From Belliella kenyensis (lineage in GTDB: Bacteria > Bacteroidota > Bacteroidia > Cytophagales > Cyclobacteriaceae): a stretch of 64,000 nt of DNA. Made by a program: the position numbers and the translations under genes. A model generated the notes under the pieces. That model was not told where the DNA came from. It was given only the letters and a program-made list of their open reading frames with translations, and did not search any database. The stretch covers positions 218,576-282,575 of the forward strand of contig NZ_JAKZGR010000006.1 in the NCBI RefSeq assembly GCF_022549675.1, in the 5' to 3' direction. Shown one piece after another: positions 44,167-52,705 of this stretch; position 1 is the stretch's first letter; every line of letters begins with the position of its first letter.

Positions 44167-46012
44167 GCTAGTCCTTATCATTCTTTGTCTTTTTAGCTTT
44201 AGCCTACAAGCTCAAGACTACTTATTTCCTGTCAAGCCTGGTCAGAGAAACTACTTATCAGGAAATTTTGCAGAAATACGTCCAAATCATTTTCATAGTG
44301 GTATAGACGTGAAAATTGGAGGTGTAGACGGCGAGCCCATTTTGGCAATTGCCGATGGGTATGTCTACAGGCTAAAAGTGTCCTCCTTTGGCTATGGGAA
44401 TGTGCTTTATATTAAACATGATGATGGCTCATCCTCAGTATATGCGCATTTGCAAAAATTCAGTCCGAAAATTGCTCAATGGATGCACAATCAAATGTAC
44501 GCTGCTAGAGAAAATGAACACGAGGCATTTCCCTCTCCAGAAGATTTGATTGTCAAGAGAGGTGAAGTGATCGGGAATGGAGGGAATACAGGAAGTTCGG
44601 GTGGCCCTCATTTACATTTTGAAATAAGAGATAGCTTAGATCGGGCAATTGATCCATTGACTTTTGGTTTCTCAAAAGAAGTGAAGGATAACACTCCGCC
44701 TATCCTATACAAAGTGGCACTAAAGCCATTGACTTATGAATCCAGAGTCAACGGAGTTTTTGAAAGACAAGAGTTTACTCCCATTTTAGAAGGAGGGAAA
44801 TATGTACTGCCCCAACCTGTGAAAATTACAGGAAAAGTAGGATTAGAGGTCTATGCAGTAGACAAAAAGGATGACGTACATAATATTTTTGGAATCCCCA
44901 AATATGAGTTGTGGGAAGATGATAGATTAATATATAAAATCAATGTAGACCATATAGATTTCAATATTGGTCGATTTTTGTTGACACATACTTACCAAAA
45001 TAAATTTACAAGACTCTATCCTTACCCAAACAATCCTATGAGATTGTATGAAAAGGATTCCATAAATGAAGGCTTGGTGATGGCTATGGAAGGTCAATCA
45101 AAGAAATTGCTTGTTCAAATGAGCGATGTTTTCGGTAATCGAAGAGCTTTAGAAGTACTCGTGGAGGGAGAGATGCCGGTCGTTCAGTTTGGTTCATCAG
45201 TTTCTGATGAAAGTAAGACGAAACTGAGATATGAAAGGGAAGTGCTGGTGGTAGACACTAAGTTGTCACAAGAAGGTAACTTAGCCAAAGTCTATGTGGG
45301 AAGCAAATATATGGAGATTGCTCCTGCCTATGTCGAAAAAGGCAGAAGAACGTATGTTTGGGATATGAACTATGCTATCCCAGACAGCATAGATCTATGC
45401 ACTGAGGTGATCAAACCCAATGTGATTCAAAAGATTCCCTTTGGAAAAGAATTAAATTTCAGGAATGAAAATGTTAGCTTAAGGTTCAGTGAAAATTCCC
45501 TTCTAGATGATCTCTTTTTACGATTGCAAACCAAGACTGAAGCCAGTGGACTTTCTGTAATGATCAATTCGTCAGGAGATTATCTTCAGCAAGCTGTAGA
45601 AGTGATTCTACACGGAGCTACAACTAATTCAAAAAAAGATCAACTTCACGTATATTCCGTTGCGGGTAACGGAAGGAAATCTTTTGTAGGAGGTACTTGG
45701 GAAGGAGAGGATATCAAGTTTAAAACCAGAAATTTTGGTACTTTTGTACTCGATTATGATGAGGAACCTCCTCGCATCAATCCAGTCAAGATTACAGCGC
45801 AAGAAATTCGATTTAGAATAAGTGATGATAAATCTGGTGTAAAAGATTTTGAAGCTTTTGTGAATGGAGAATGGGTGCTGATGAAATATGAGCACAAACA
45901 AGCTGTAATTTGGTCTGAAAAATTAAATAAACAACCTTTCAAAGGAGAGGTTTTATTGAAAGTGCGAGACATGGCTGGTAATGAATCCACCTGGACTGGT
46001 AATATTCAATAA
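44153..46012 (+). CDS. M23 peptidase with C-terminal beta domains
   Basis: This 619-residue exported protein carries a LytM/M23 zinc peptidase domain (about residues 45-180). The first ligands are in HFHSGIDVKIGG, the second in PHLHFEIRD (H-x-H). The long C-terminal part (190-619) is beta-rich without an obvious named family. M23 peptidases cut peptidoglycan cross-links in the periplasm. The start is taken as TTG 44153, which gives a standard signal peptide (MKLNKLVLIILCLFSFSLQA); no ATG is available nearby, and an upstream TTG at 44105 would spoil the signal peptide. Overlap with the FAH gene suggests translational coupling. Confidence 0.88.
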   Translation: MKLNKLVLIILCLFSFSLQAQDYLFPVKPGQRNYLSGNFAEIRPNHFHSGIDVKIGGVDGEPILAIADGYVYRLKVSSFGYGNVLYIKHDDGSSSVYAHLQKFSPKIAQWMHNQMYAARENEHEAFPSPEDLIVKRGEVIGNGGNTGSSGGPHLHFEIRDSLDRAIDPLTFGFSKEVKDNTPPILYKVALKPLTYESRVNGVFERQEFTPILEGGKYVLPQPVKITGKVGLEVYAVDKKDDVHNIFGIPKYELWEDDRLIYKINVDHIDFNIGRFLLTHTYQNKFTRLYPYPNNPMRLYEKDSINEGLVMAMEGQSKKLLVQMSDVFGNRRALEVLVEGEMPVVQFGSSVSDESKTKLRYEREVLVVDTKLSQEGNLAKVYVGSKYMEIAPAYVEKGRRTYVWDMNYAIPDSIDLCTEVIKPNVIQKIPFGKELNFRNENVSLRFSENSLLDDLFLRLQTKTEASGLSVMINSSGDYLQQAVEVILHGATTNSKKDQLHVYSVAGNGRKSFVGGTWEGEDIKFKTRNFGTFVLDYDEEPPRINPVKITAQEIRFRISDDKSGVKDFEAFVNGEWVLMKYEHKQAVIWSEKLNKQPFKGEVLLKVRDMAGNESTWTGNIQ

Positions 46013-46036
46013 ACTTAACCTTAAAACAATTTGAAA

Positions 46037-46486
46037 ATGTCACTAGAAGTAGGAAATTTAGCACCAAATTTTGAATCTATTGATCAAGATGGTAATCCAA
46101 TCAAACTCTCTGATTTTAAAGGGAAAAAGGTGATTTTGTATTTTTATCCAAAAGATAATACTCCGGGTTGTACAGCGCAAGCTTGCGATTTGAGAGATAA
46201 CTATGAAGCATTGCAAAAAGCAGGCTATGTAGTGCTAGGAATCAGCTCTGATTCAGCAAAGTCTCACCAAAAATTTATAGAAAAGCAATCTTTACCATTT
46301 TCGTTGATTGCTGACGAAGATAAGTCTGTGCATGAAGCCTATGGTACTTGGGTAGAAAAAGCTATGTATGGAAGAAAATATATGGGCACTGCTCGTACTA
46401 CATTTGTAATAGATGAAGAAGGCAAAATCGAGGAGATTATCGATAAAGTCAAAACCAAAGAACACACGAAACAAATTCTCAAATAA
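46037..46486 (+). CDS. bcp: Thioredoxin-dependent peroxiredoxin, Bcp/PrxQ type
   Basis: This 149-residue enzyme reduces hydroperoxides. The peroxidatic C45 and resolving C50 lie in NTPGCTAQAC, so it is an atypical two-Cys PrxQ. YFYPKDNTPG and the arginine in MGTARTTFVID are conserved. ATG 46037 is preferred over a TTG six bases upstream. It lies 24 bp after the M23 gene and 15 bp before transketolase. Confidence 0.95.
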   Translation: MSLEVGNLAPNFESIDQDGNPIKLSDFKGKKVILYFYPKDNTPGCTAQACDLRDNYEALQKAGYVVLGISSDSAKSHQKFIEKQSLPFSLIADEDKSVHEAYGTWVEKAMYGRKYMGTARTTFVIDEEGKIEEIIDKVKTKEHTKQILK

Positions 46487-46501
46487 CAATATTCCAAACC
46501 A

Positions 46502-47353
46502 ATGGAAAAACAACCTTTAGAACAACTCACAAAAATCTCAAGCCAAGTAAGACGTGACATCCTTCGCATGGTACATGCGGTACAGTCAGGTCACCCAGGC
46601 GCTTCATTAGGATGTACGGAATTTTTCGTAGCCCTGTATTTCAATCAGATGAAGCACGACAACAAGTTTAACATGGATGGTGCCAATGAAGATCTATTCT
46701 TTCTATCAAATGGGCACATTTCACCTGTATGGTATGCCGTGTTGGCTAGAAGCGGCTACTTCTCTCCAGAGGAGATGACAACTTTTAGAAAGCTTGATAG
46801 TAGGCTCCAAGGACACCCTGCCACTGAAGAAGGCTTGCCAGGTATCAGAATAGCCTCAGGATCTTTGGGGCAAGGACTTTCTGTAGCCACTGGAGCTGCT
46901 CAAGCAAAAAAAATCGATGGTGATGACCGTACTGTTTATGTCTTGATGGGAGATGGAGAGCAGCAAGAAGGTCAAGTATGGGAAGCAGCGATGTATGCAG
47001 CTCACCACAAAGTGGATAATTTGATCGCTACCATTGATTTCAATAGACAACAAATCGATGGACCTACCAAAGAAGTGATGGATCTAAAAGATCTGAAAGC
47101 AAAGTGGGAGGCATTTGGTTGGGAAGTGATCGAGACCAAGCAAGGCAACGACATGGCAGCAGTACTAGAAGGATTGGAAAAAGCGAAAGCCTTGACAGGT
47201 AAAGGCAAACCCGTATTGAACTTACTTCATACAGAAATGGGCTTCGGAGTGGATTTCATGGTAGGTACACACAAATGGCATGGAATCGCCCCAAGTGATG
47301 AGCAATTAGCCAATGCTTTGGGTCAATTGGAAGAAACTTTAGGAGACTATTAA
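46502..47353 (+). CDS. Transketolase, N-terminal (TPP-binding) subunit
   Basis: This 283-residue protein corresponds to the first third of a full-length transketolase. It has HPGASLGCTEFFVALYF, GSLGQGLSVATGAA and the thiamine diphosphate motif GDGEQQEGQVWEAAMYA...IDFN. It pairs with the next gene, 12 bp downstream, which supplies the pyrimidine-binding and C-terminal domains. Together they catalyse the two-carbon transfers of the pentose phosphate pathway. Split transketolases are known in archaea and some bacteria. Confidence 0.93.
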   Translation: MEKQPLEQLTKISSQVRRDILRMVHAVQSGHPGASLGCTEFFVALYFNQMKHDNKFNMDGANEDLFFLSNGHISPVWYAVLARSGYFSPEEMTTFRKLDSRLQGHPATEEGLPGIRIASGSLGQGLSVATGAAQAKKIDGDDRTVYVLMGDGEQQEGQVWEAAMYAAHHKVDNLIATIDFNRQQIDGPTKEVMDLKDLKAKWEAFGWEVIETKQGNDMAAVLEGLEKAKALTGKGKPVLNLLHTEMGFGVDFMVGTHKWHGIAPSDEQLANALGQLEETLGDY

Positions 47354-47365
47354 TCAAAGACAAAG

Positions 47366-48334
47366 ATGGACAAGACATTAGATTTAAAATTTACATATAC
47401 AGAGAAAAAAGATACCAGATCTGGATTTGGAGATGGTTTGCTTGAAGCTGGCCGCAAAAACCCAAATGTGGTTGGACTTTGTGCGGATTTGATTGGTTCT
47501 TTGAAAATGGGTGCATTCCAAAAGGAGTTTCCAGAGCGTTTTTTCCAAGTGGGTATTGCTGAGGCCAACATGATAGGTTTAGCAGCAGGTATGACGATCA
47601 ACGGAAAGATTCCATTTACTGGGACTTTCGCAAACTTCTCTACAGGGAGAGTTTATGATCAAATCAGACAATCTGTTGCTTATTCTGACAAGAATGTGAA
47701 GATTTGTGCTTCTCATGCGGGCCTGACCTTAGGTGAAGATGGCGCTACTCACCAGATTCTAGAAGATGTGGGGATGATGAAAATGCTCCCTCATATGACT
47801 GTGATCAACCCTTGTGATTATAATCAGACAAAAGCAGCTACTATGGCCATCGCTGAATACGAAGGGCCTGTTTACTTGAGATTTGGACGTCCTAGCTGGC
47901 CTATATTTACTCCAGCAGATCAGAAATTCGAGATTGGAAAAGCTTGGAAAATGATCGAAGGTAAAGATGTGACAATCTTTGCCACTGGACATCTTGTATG
48001 GGAAGCAGTAGTGGCAGAAGCCATGCTTAGAGAAGAAGGTATCTCGGCAGAAGTGATCAATATTCATACAATCAAGCCTCTGGATGAAGAAGCAATTTTA
48101 GAATCTGTGAAAAAAACAGGTTGTGCAGTGTCTGCTGAAGAGCATCAACTCAATGGTGGCCTTGGAGATAGCATAGCTCAGACTTTGATAAGAAATAACC
48201 CAGCTCCTTTAGAATATGTGGGTGTGAATGATAGCTTTGGCGAATCAGGAACTCCTACAGAGCTAATGGAAAAATATGGTTTAAATGCTGAAAACATCGT
48301 GAAAGCAGCTAAAGCAGCAATTGCAAGAAAGTAA
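47366..48334 (+). CDS. Transketolase, C-terminal subunit
   Basis: This 322-residue protein has the pyrimidine-binding domain (about 1-190; FFQVGIAEANMIGLAAGMTINGKIPF, with the catalytic Glu in GIAEAN) and the transketolase C-terminal domain (about 195-322; TIFATGHLVWEAVVAE, INIHTIKPLDEEAI). It completes the enzyme begun by the gene 12 bp upstream. A terminator follows. DXP synthase shares domains but would be a single chain. Confidence 0.93.
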   Translation: MDKTLDLKFTYTEKKDTRSGFGDGLLEAGRKNPNVVGLCADLIGSLKMGAFQKEFPERFFQVGIAEANMIGLAAGMTINGKIPFTGTFANFSTGRVYDQIRQSVAYSDKNVKICASHAGLTLGEDGATHQILEDVGMMKMLPHMTVINPCDYNQTKAATMAIAEYEGPVYLRFGRPSWPIFTPADQKFEIGKAWKMIEGKDVTIFATGHLVWEAVVAEAMLREEGISAEVINIHTIKPLDEEAILESVKKTGCAVSAEEHQLNGGLGDSIAQTLIRNNPAPLEYVGVNDSFGESGTPTELMEKYGLNAENIVKAAKAAIARK

Positions 48335-48362
48335 TAGTTTGTTTTCTAAATATTTAAATAAG

Positions 48363-48410
48363 AAAATCCTGCATAAACATCATAGGTTTTTGCAGGATTT
48401 TTCGTTTTTT
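48363..48410 (+). terminator. Terminator after the transketolase genes
   Basis: AAAATCCTGCA (48363-48373) pairs perfectly with TGCAGGATTTT (48391-48401) around a 17-base loop and is followed by a T-rich run. Confidence 0.75.
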
Positions 48411-48438
48411 AAGAAATAGGTAGAAGATCCTATAGTCT

Positions 48439-49329
48439 TCAATCAATCCTATCCATCACTAATATTAACTTTTTTAACTTTTTAGAATAAGCCATTCTAG
48501 ATACATTTTTGTAACCAGTTATATCTACTTCACCAATTTTTGTCCAGTTTTCTTCGTTAAGCTTTTTGACATATATTGTATTGCCTTTTGCACTCATGAG
48601 ATGATATTTGTCTAGCCAGACAAAGTCTTCATTTGAACCTAGCGTATTACCAAAGTGGGTATAGGATCTGCCCTTTATATCAAATCCAATGATTTTGAAG
48701 GTCTGCTCACCCTTAATTTCTACCTCATCATTTTTATCAATATAGCTTATTACACTCGTTTTAGGCTGTCTGCGAATTGTTCTACCTACATTTTCACTTA
48801 TAGTCAGCTTATCGTCTTTGCTATAGGGATAGATGAGTGTATTGGGTTGTCCCAATACAAACATTGCAGCTTTATTATCATACCAATCATAATAGCCTAC
48901 TGGCTCTATGTCATCATAGAGTAACTCAGGTTCTCCAAAGTTGGTTGGATATAGCCAAAGCCTTTGCTTGCCACTTTCTTCGACAGTCACAGCAGATACG
49001 TACAAGCCACAATCTGTAAGTCTTGGAGAGTATTCATTTTGATTGTTGGTCTTTGTCAAGTTGGTGAATTTACCTGTCTTAAAATTATAAATGATAATAT
49101 CAAAATTCCCAGTATCATCAGCTGAAGAAAATGCCATCTGGGTATCATTTATAAAGCTGGGCTGATTATCATAACCTTTTCTATCGGTGATTTTTGAGAC
49201 TTGTCCCAATTCAATCTTTTTTCCTGATTTTTTTACATCTATAGAAATCAAGTCACTGTTCCCTTGAGCGTTCAAATGATTTCTCGACAGCAAAGTGAGT
49301 ACAATGCCAAGCAAAACATATTTTATCAT
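48439..49329 (-). CDS. Secreted TolB/PD40-like beta-propeller protein
   Basis: This 296-residue protein has a signal peptide (1-21, ending RNHLNAQ). PD40-type repeats follow (TDRKGYDNQPSFINDTQMAF, NNQNEYSPRLTDCGLYVSAV, then weaker ones), as in TolB-like propellers. It probably binds another protein or a peptide in the periplasm; no catalytic motif is seen. It converges with the transketolase genes and is divergent from the MpaB-like gene. Confidence 0.75.
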   Translation of the reverse strand: MIKYVLLGIVLTLLSRNHLNAQGNSDLISIDVKKSGKKIELGQVSKITDRKGYDNQPSFINDTQMAFSSADDTGNFDIIIYNFKTGKFTNLTKTNNQNEYSPRLTDCGLYVSAVTVEESGKQRLWLYPTNFGEPELLYDDIEPVGYYDWYDNKAAMFVLGQPNTLIYPYSKDDKLTISENVGRTIRRQPKTSVISYIDKNDEVEIKGEQTFKIIGFDIKGRSYTHFGNTLGSNEDFVWLDKYHLMSAKGNTIYVKKLNEENWTKIGEVDITGYKNVSRMAYSKKLKKLILVMDRID

Positions 49330-49379
49330 TATTCATTTATTTTTCAAAAACTAAATTACAAAACTAAGGTTAGATTGAA

Positions 49380-50465
49380 GTGGAAAAGCTGAAACTTTAT
49401 AATCAAGATAATTTGAACTCTCTCCGAAATCAAGGGGATGAGCTTGCTGAATCAGCTGTTTTGACTTTATTGTCTAGACCAGAACTTGTTTCAAAGCTAA
49501 ACTTATTGGATATGTTTCCCGATGTATCCCAAATCGAGACGCTCCCGGTAGACCTAAAGTTATATTTTGAATCTTTTAATGATTTACCATCATGGATAAA
49601 TGTAGAAAAAGTAAAAATTGCGCATGATTTTTTTGATCGAAATGCTAATTATTACTTGAGTATGCTAGGCTTTTATTCTTTACCTTATTGCTATGCATTT
49701 GCTGATGGAGCTCAAGTGCTATACAGGTCACGCAGAATTACTGAAGATATTGGGATGAGACTTGCGGAGACTACATTATTTGTAATGGATGTATTTATGC
49801 CCGGTAATTTTTTACAGCATGCTGACGGCCTTTGGACAATAGCTAAAGTAAGGTTGATTCATGCTTATAGTAGGTATTTTATAAAATTGAAATCCAAAGA
49901 TTGGGATCAGAATTGGGGCGTTCCGATCAATCAGGAGGATATGTTAGGTACCAATTTGGCTTTTAGTCTTTTGGTAATTAGAGGTTTTGAAAAATTAGGG
50001 GTTTTCCCAGGTAAAAAAATACTCGAGGCAGTTTTACATTACTGGAAAATAGTAGGTCACTTTATGGGTATTGAAACTCAATATTGGCCTGACTCGGCTA
50101 AAGAAGCGTATGAGTTAGAAAAGTTGATCAGAAAAAGACATTTGAAATCTTCAGAAGCTGGTCATTTTTTAGTGTCTTCATTGATCAATTTTTATAAATT
50201 TTCCATACCTGATAGTAGTCTTGCAAACCTTTCAGAGACAATTATTGCTTATTTTGTTGGGGAAAAAGTGTCATCTACATTAGGCATCAAGCAGTACGCT
50301 GAATTCCCAAAACCACTCTATAATTTTATACTGCAGTTTAGTTTCTTTAGGCAGTCTGGATTGAAGCCCAGCTATCATCGCATTAGGCGGGATTTTCAAA
50401 TTCAAACACGAAACAATTTTGGGAAGGATGTTTCTTTAAATATCCCTGCGTTAATTCGTTCATAA
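49380..50465 (+). CDS. MpaB-family oxygenase (DUF2236, Lcp-like heme protein)
   Basis: This 361-residue protein matches the oxygenase MpaB/latex-clearing-protein family. Signatures are RRITEDIGMRLAETTLFVMDV, VRLIHAYSRYFI with the probable heme-ligand histidine, and WGVPINQEDMLGTNLAFSLLVIRGF. Characterised relatives are b-type heme oxygenases, some of which cleave rubber. There is no signal peptide, so this one is likely cytoplasmic or membrane-associated. It starts with GTG 49380, since no ATG occurs before the conserved region. The substrate is unknown. Confidence 0.82.
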   Translation: MEKLKLYNQDNLNSLRNQGDELAESAVLTLLSRPELVSKLNLLDMFPDVSQIETLPVDLKLYFESFNDLPSWINVEKVKIAHDFFDRNANYYLSMLGFYSLPYCYAFADGAQVLYRSRRITEDIGMRLAETTLFVMDVFMPGNFLQHADGLWTIAKVRLIHAYSRYFIKLKSKDWDQNWGVPINQEDMLGTNLAFSLLVIRGFEKLGVFPGKKILEAVLHYWKIVGHFMGIETQYWPDSAKEAYELEKLIRKRHLKSSEAGHFLVSSLINFYKFSIPDSSLANLSETIIAYFVGEKVSSTLGIKQYAEFPKPLYNFILQFSFFRQSGLKPSYHRIRRDFQIQTRNNFGKDVSLNIPALIRS

Positions 50466-50513
50466 TCGTACACTTTTTGTCCGATTATAACCTGTGTTGA
50501 TCTTAAAAACTGT

Positions 50514-50521
50514 TAAATTTG
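50514..50521 (+). promoter_or_regulatory. -7 box before the DUF2752 gene
   Basis: TAAATTTG matches TAnnTTTG and lies 53 bp before ATG 50575. It argues that the three-gene unit has its own promoter. Confidence 0.45.
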
Positions 50522-50574
50522 CGTAAAATTAGCGATTTTTTGCATTGGCATCCTTTTCGTACTTTAGACATCAA

Positions 50575-50880
50575 ATGAGAAAGGTTATCACTACATTTCG
50601 AAAATTGCCCTTTGAATTGATCTTTTGGATCGGCGCACTGATTGGGATCTTGAGGATAGACCCCTACAGTGGTGATCACTTCAGCCTTTGCCCATTGGAT
50701 AGCCTAGGATTCACATGGTGTCCAGGCTGTGGATTAGGAAGATCAATGAGCTTGTTATCCAAGGGCGATTTTCATGCATCATGGTCTATGCATCCGTTAG
50801 CGATGTTTGCATTTGCAGTGATTATCTTTAGAATTTATGAATTGATTAGAAACTTTAAAACAACACAACACAATGGCTAA
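50575..50880 (+). CDS. DUF2752 small membrane protein
   Basis: This 101-residue protein has two membrane segments and the DUF2752 signature CPLDSLGFTWCPGCGLGRSMSLL followed by GDFHASWSMHPLA. The conserved cysteines might bind metal or form a disulfide, but the function is unknown. The start is set at ATG 50575; a TTG at 50545 lies only 23 bp after the -7 box and is less likely. The 3' end overlaps the TM2 gene by 8 bp. DUF2752 and TM2 genes are commonly neighbours. Confidence 0.85.
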   Translation: MRKVITTFRKLPFELIFWIGALIGILRIDPYSGDHFSLCPLDSLGFTWCPGCGLGRSMSLLSKGDFHASWSMHPLAMFAFAVIIFRIYELIRNFKTTQHNG

Positions 50881-51262
50881 TGTATTAAAACACCTTCCTG
50901 AGCTTGAAGGTATGGAATTGGGTTATATCCAAGGTATTTTGAAAAACATGGATGAGGATCAAGCAAACATGTTTGCGCAAGTATATCGCGCAAGAAGAAA
51001 GGACAATCAAATGATTCTAATTTTATGTTTGCTAGGATTTTTCGGATTTGCTGGCTTGCATAGATTTATCATAGGTCAAATTGGTCTAGGTATACTTTAT
51101 TTGCTTACAGCTGGTTTGTGTTTCATTGGTACCATTGTCGATTTGATCAATTACAAAAGTTTGGCATATGAGTTCAATGTGAAAGTAGCTCATGAGACTT
51201 TGGCAATGATGTCTAATGCTAGTTATAATATAAACCAAAACCCAGAGCAAAATGGGAATTAA
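50873..51262 (+). CDS. TM2-domain membrane protein
   Basis: This 129-residue protein has a helical N-terminal half (1-45) and a TM2 domain (about 45-100): two membrane helices around GFFGFAGLHRFIIGQIGLGILYLLTAG, with a conserved DLIN motif. Its function is unknown. It overlaps both its neighbours, DUF2752 upstream by 8 bp and the repeat lipoprotein downstream by 11 bp, so the three are translationally coupled. Confidence 0.9.
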   Translation: MANVLKHLPELEGMELGYIQGILKNMDEDQANMFAQVYRARRKDNQMILILCLLGFFGFAGLHRFIIGQIGLGILYLLTAGLCFIGTIVDLINYKSLAYEFNVKVAHETLAMMSNASYNINQNPEQNGN

Positions 51263-52205
51263 ATTCAATCAATTTCTGGCATTATTCCTTATTGGTAGTT
51301 TTACTTGGGCTTGTGAAATGGATCAAGAGGGTGTCCCTAGGTATTATGAAGAATCTTTTGAGGGCATAAAAGAAATAGAAGTGAATGGTAGATTTCTTGA
51401 GGTCAGTTATGAAGGAAATGAAAATGCCACTATCGTAGAACTAGATGGCTATACCGAAGTGCCAGAAGGTAGCGATATTGAGATAAAATATAGGCAATCA
51501 GGCTCTAAACTGATAGTGGAAGTAAAAGGAGAGTCTTCCAATATAAACTTCTTCACCTTTGGAGGACAGAAGAAGGGATTCATAAATCTTTCAGGACCAG
51601 AGAATATTAAGCTTAATGTATTCAATAGTTCGGGAGCGATTGATATAAAGTATGTTCAGCATGATGAGATTGAGCTCAAGGTTAATTCAGGATCTATAAA
51701 AGCTTTGGCATTAGAAGTCAATAATATCCTATTGAAGGCAAGCTCTGGAAGTATCAAGCTTGAAAGCGCAGTAGGTGATGTCAATGCGCAAGTGAATTCT
51801 GGATCAATCAGGATGAATGAAATCAAAGGAAATGTGGATGTAAAGGCCTCCTCAGGAAGTGTCAGATTGGATGATGTAGAAGGATTGGTTAATGCTAAGG
51901 TGAACTCAGGATCGATTAAACTTGATCAGGTGAAGTATATAGGGGATCTATCAGTAAGCTCTGGCGGGGTATCTGCTACCGAATCAGGATTGAGCGAATT
52001 TACCCAATTGAAATCCAGTTCAGGAAGTATAAAAATTCAAACACTTACAGACTTGAAACTATTTGACTATGATCTGGTGGCAAATTCTGGCTCCGTTAGA
52101 GTAGGAGAGGATAAGTCATCTAAAAGACTTGAAATCAATAACGGTAGCAGTCATGTCATCAAAGGAAGAGCGAGTAGTGGCAGCATAAAAATCACTAATG
52201 ATTAA
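51252..52205 (+). CDS. DUF2807/GIN-type repeat lipoprotein
   Basis: This 317-residue protein has a lipoprotein signal (SFTWAC, Cys at about residue 21). The mature part begins FEGIKEIEVNGRFLEVSYEG, as in head-GIN (DUF2807) proteins. About nine repeats of SGSIK/SGSVR spaced roughly 20 residues apart follow (NSGSIKALA, SSGSIKLES, NSGSIRMNE, SSGSVRLDD and so on), each one turn of a predicted beta-helix. Such proteins are thought to lie at the outer membrane. It shares an operon with the TM2 and DUF2752 genes, so all three may act together in the envelope. A terminator follows. Confidence 0.85.
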   Translation: MGIKFNQFLALFLIGSFTWACEMDQEGVPRYYEESFEGIKEIEVNGRFLEVSYEGNENATIVELDGYTEVPEGSDIEIKYRQSGSKLIVEVKGESSNINFFTFGGQKKGFINLSGPENIKLNVFNSSGAIDIKYVQHDEIELKVNSGSIKALALEVNNILLKASSGSIKLESAVGDVNAQVNSGSIRMNEIKGNVDVKASSGSVRLDDVEGLVNAKVNSGSIKLDQVKYIGDLSVSSGGVSATESGLSEFTQLKSSSGSIKIQTLTDLKLFDYDLVANSGSVRVGEDKSSKRLEINNGSSHVIKGRASSGSIKITND

Positions 52206-52222
52206 ATCAGCTAGAAAACTAA

Positions 52223-52258
52223 AACAAAAAGACCAGAAATTTTGCTGGTCTTTTTGTT
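52223..52258. terminator. Bidirectional terminator
   Basis: AACAAAAAGACCAG (52223-52236) pairs perfectly with CTGGTCTTTTTGTT (52245-52258) around an 8-base loop, between convergent genes. Confidence 0.85.
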
Positions 52259-52287
52259 TTGCAACTCCTTTATAGAAAAGAAACATT

Positions 52288-52698
52288 TTAAACTTCCTTT
52301 TTAAAATCCATCGATACAGAGTTGATACAATACCTGATACCACCTTTGTCAGTTGGTCCGTCAGGAAATCTATGCCCCAGATGGCTACCGCATTTGGCAC
52401 ATAAGATTTCTTCTCTGATCATAAAATGGGAATAATCCATCTCAACATCTATAGCATATTCATTCACTGGTTCAGTAAAAGCTGGCCATCCACAACCTGA
52501 ATCATACTTTGCCTTGGAATGAAAAATTGGATTCCCACATCCCTTGCATTCATAGATTCCTGTTTCTTTATTCAAATAATACGCACCGCTATTTGGTCTC
52601 TCAGTACCTTTTTTTCTCAAAACGTGATAACTTAATTCGTCTAACTCACTTTTCCACTCCTCTTCATTTTTTTGGATTTCATATTCCTTATTACTCAT
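52288..52698 (-). CDS. msrB: Peptide-methionine (R)-S-oxide reductase MsrB
   Basis: This 136-residue enzyme repairs oxidised methionine in proteins. Two zinc CxxC pairs (C51/C54, C100/C103) and the catalytic C124 in GGIRYCINSVSMDF are present, with C69 in SGCGWPAF as a possible recycling cysteine. Unlike many bacteria, it is not fused to MsrA. The penicillin acylase gene lies 8 bp upstream on the same strand, so they may be co-transcribed. Length is normal. Confidence 0.95.
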   Translation of the reverse strand: MSNKEYEIQKNEEEWKSELDELSYHVLRKKGTERPNSGAYYLNKETGIYECKGCGNPIFHSKAKYDSGCGWPAFTEPVNEYAIDVEMDYSHFMIREEILCAKCGSHLGHRFPDGPTDKGGIRYCINSVSMDFKKEV

Positions 52699-52705
52699 GG
52701 CTTGC

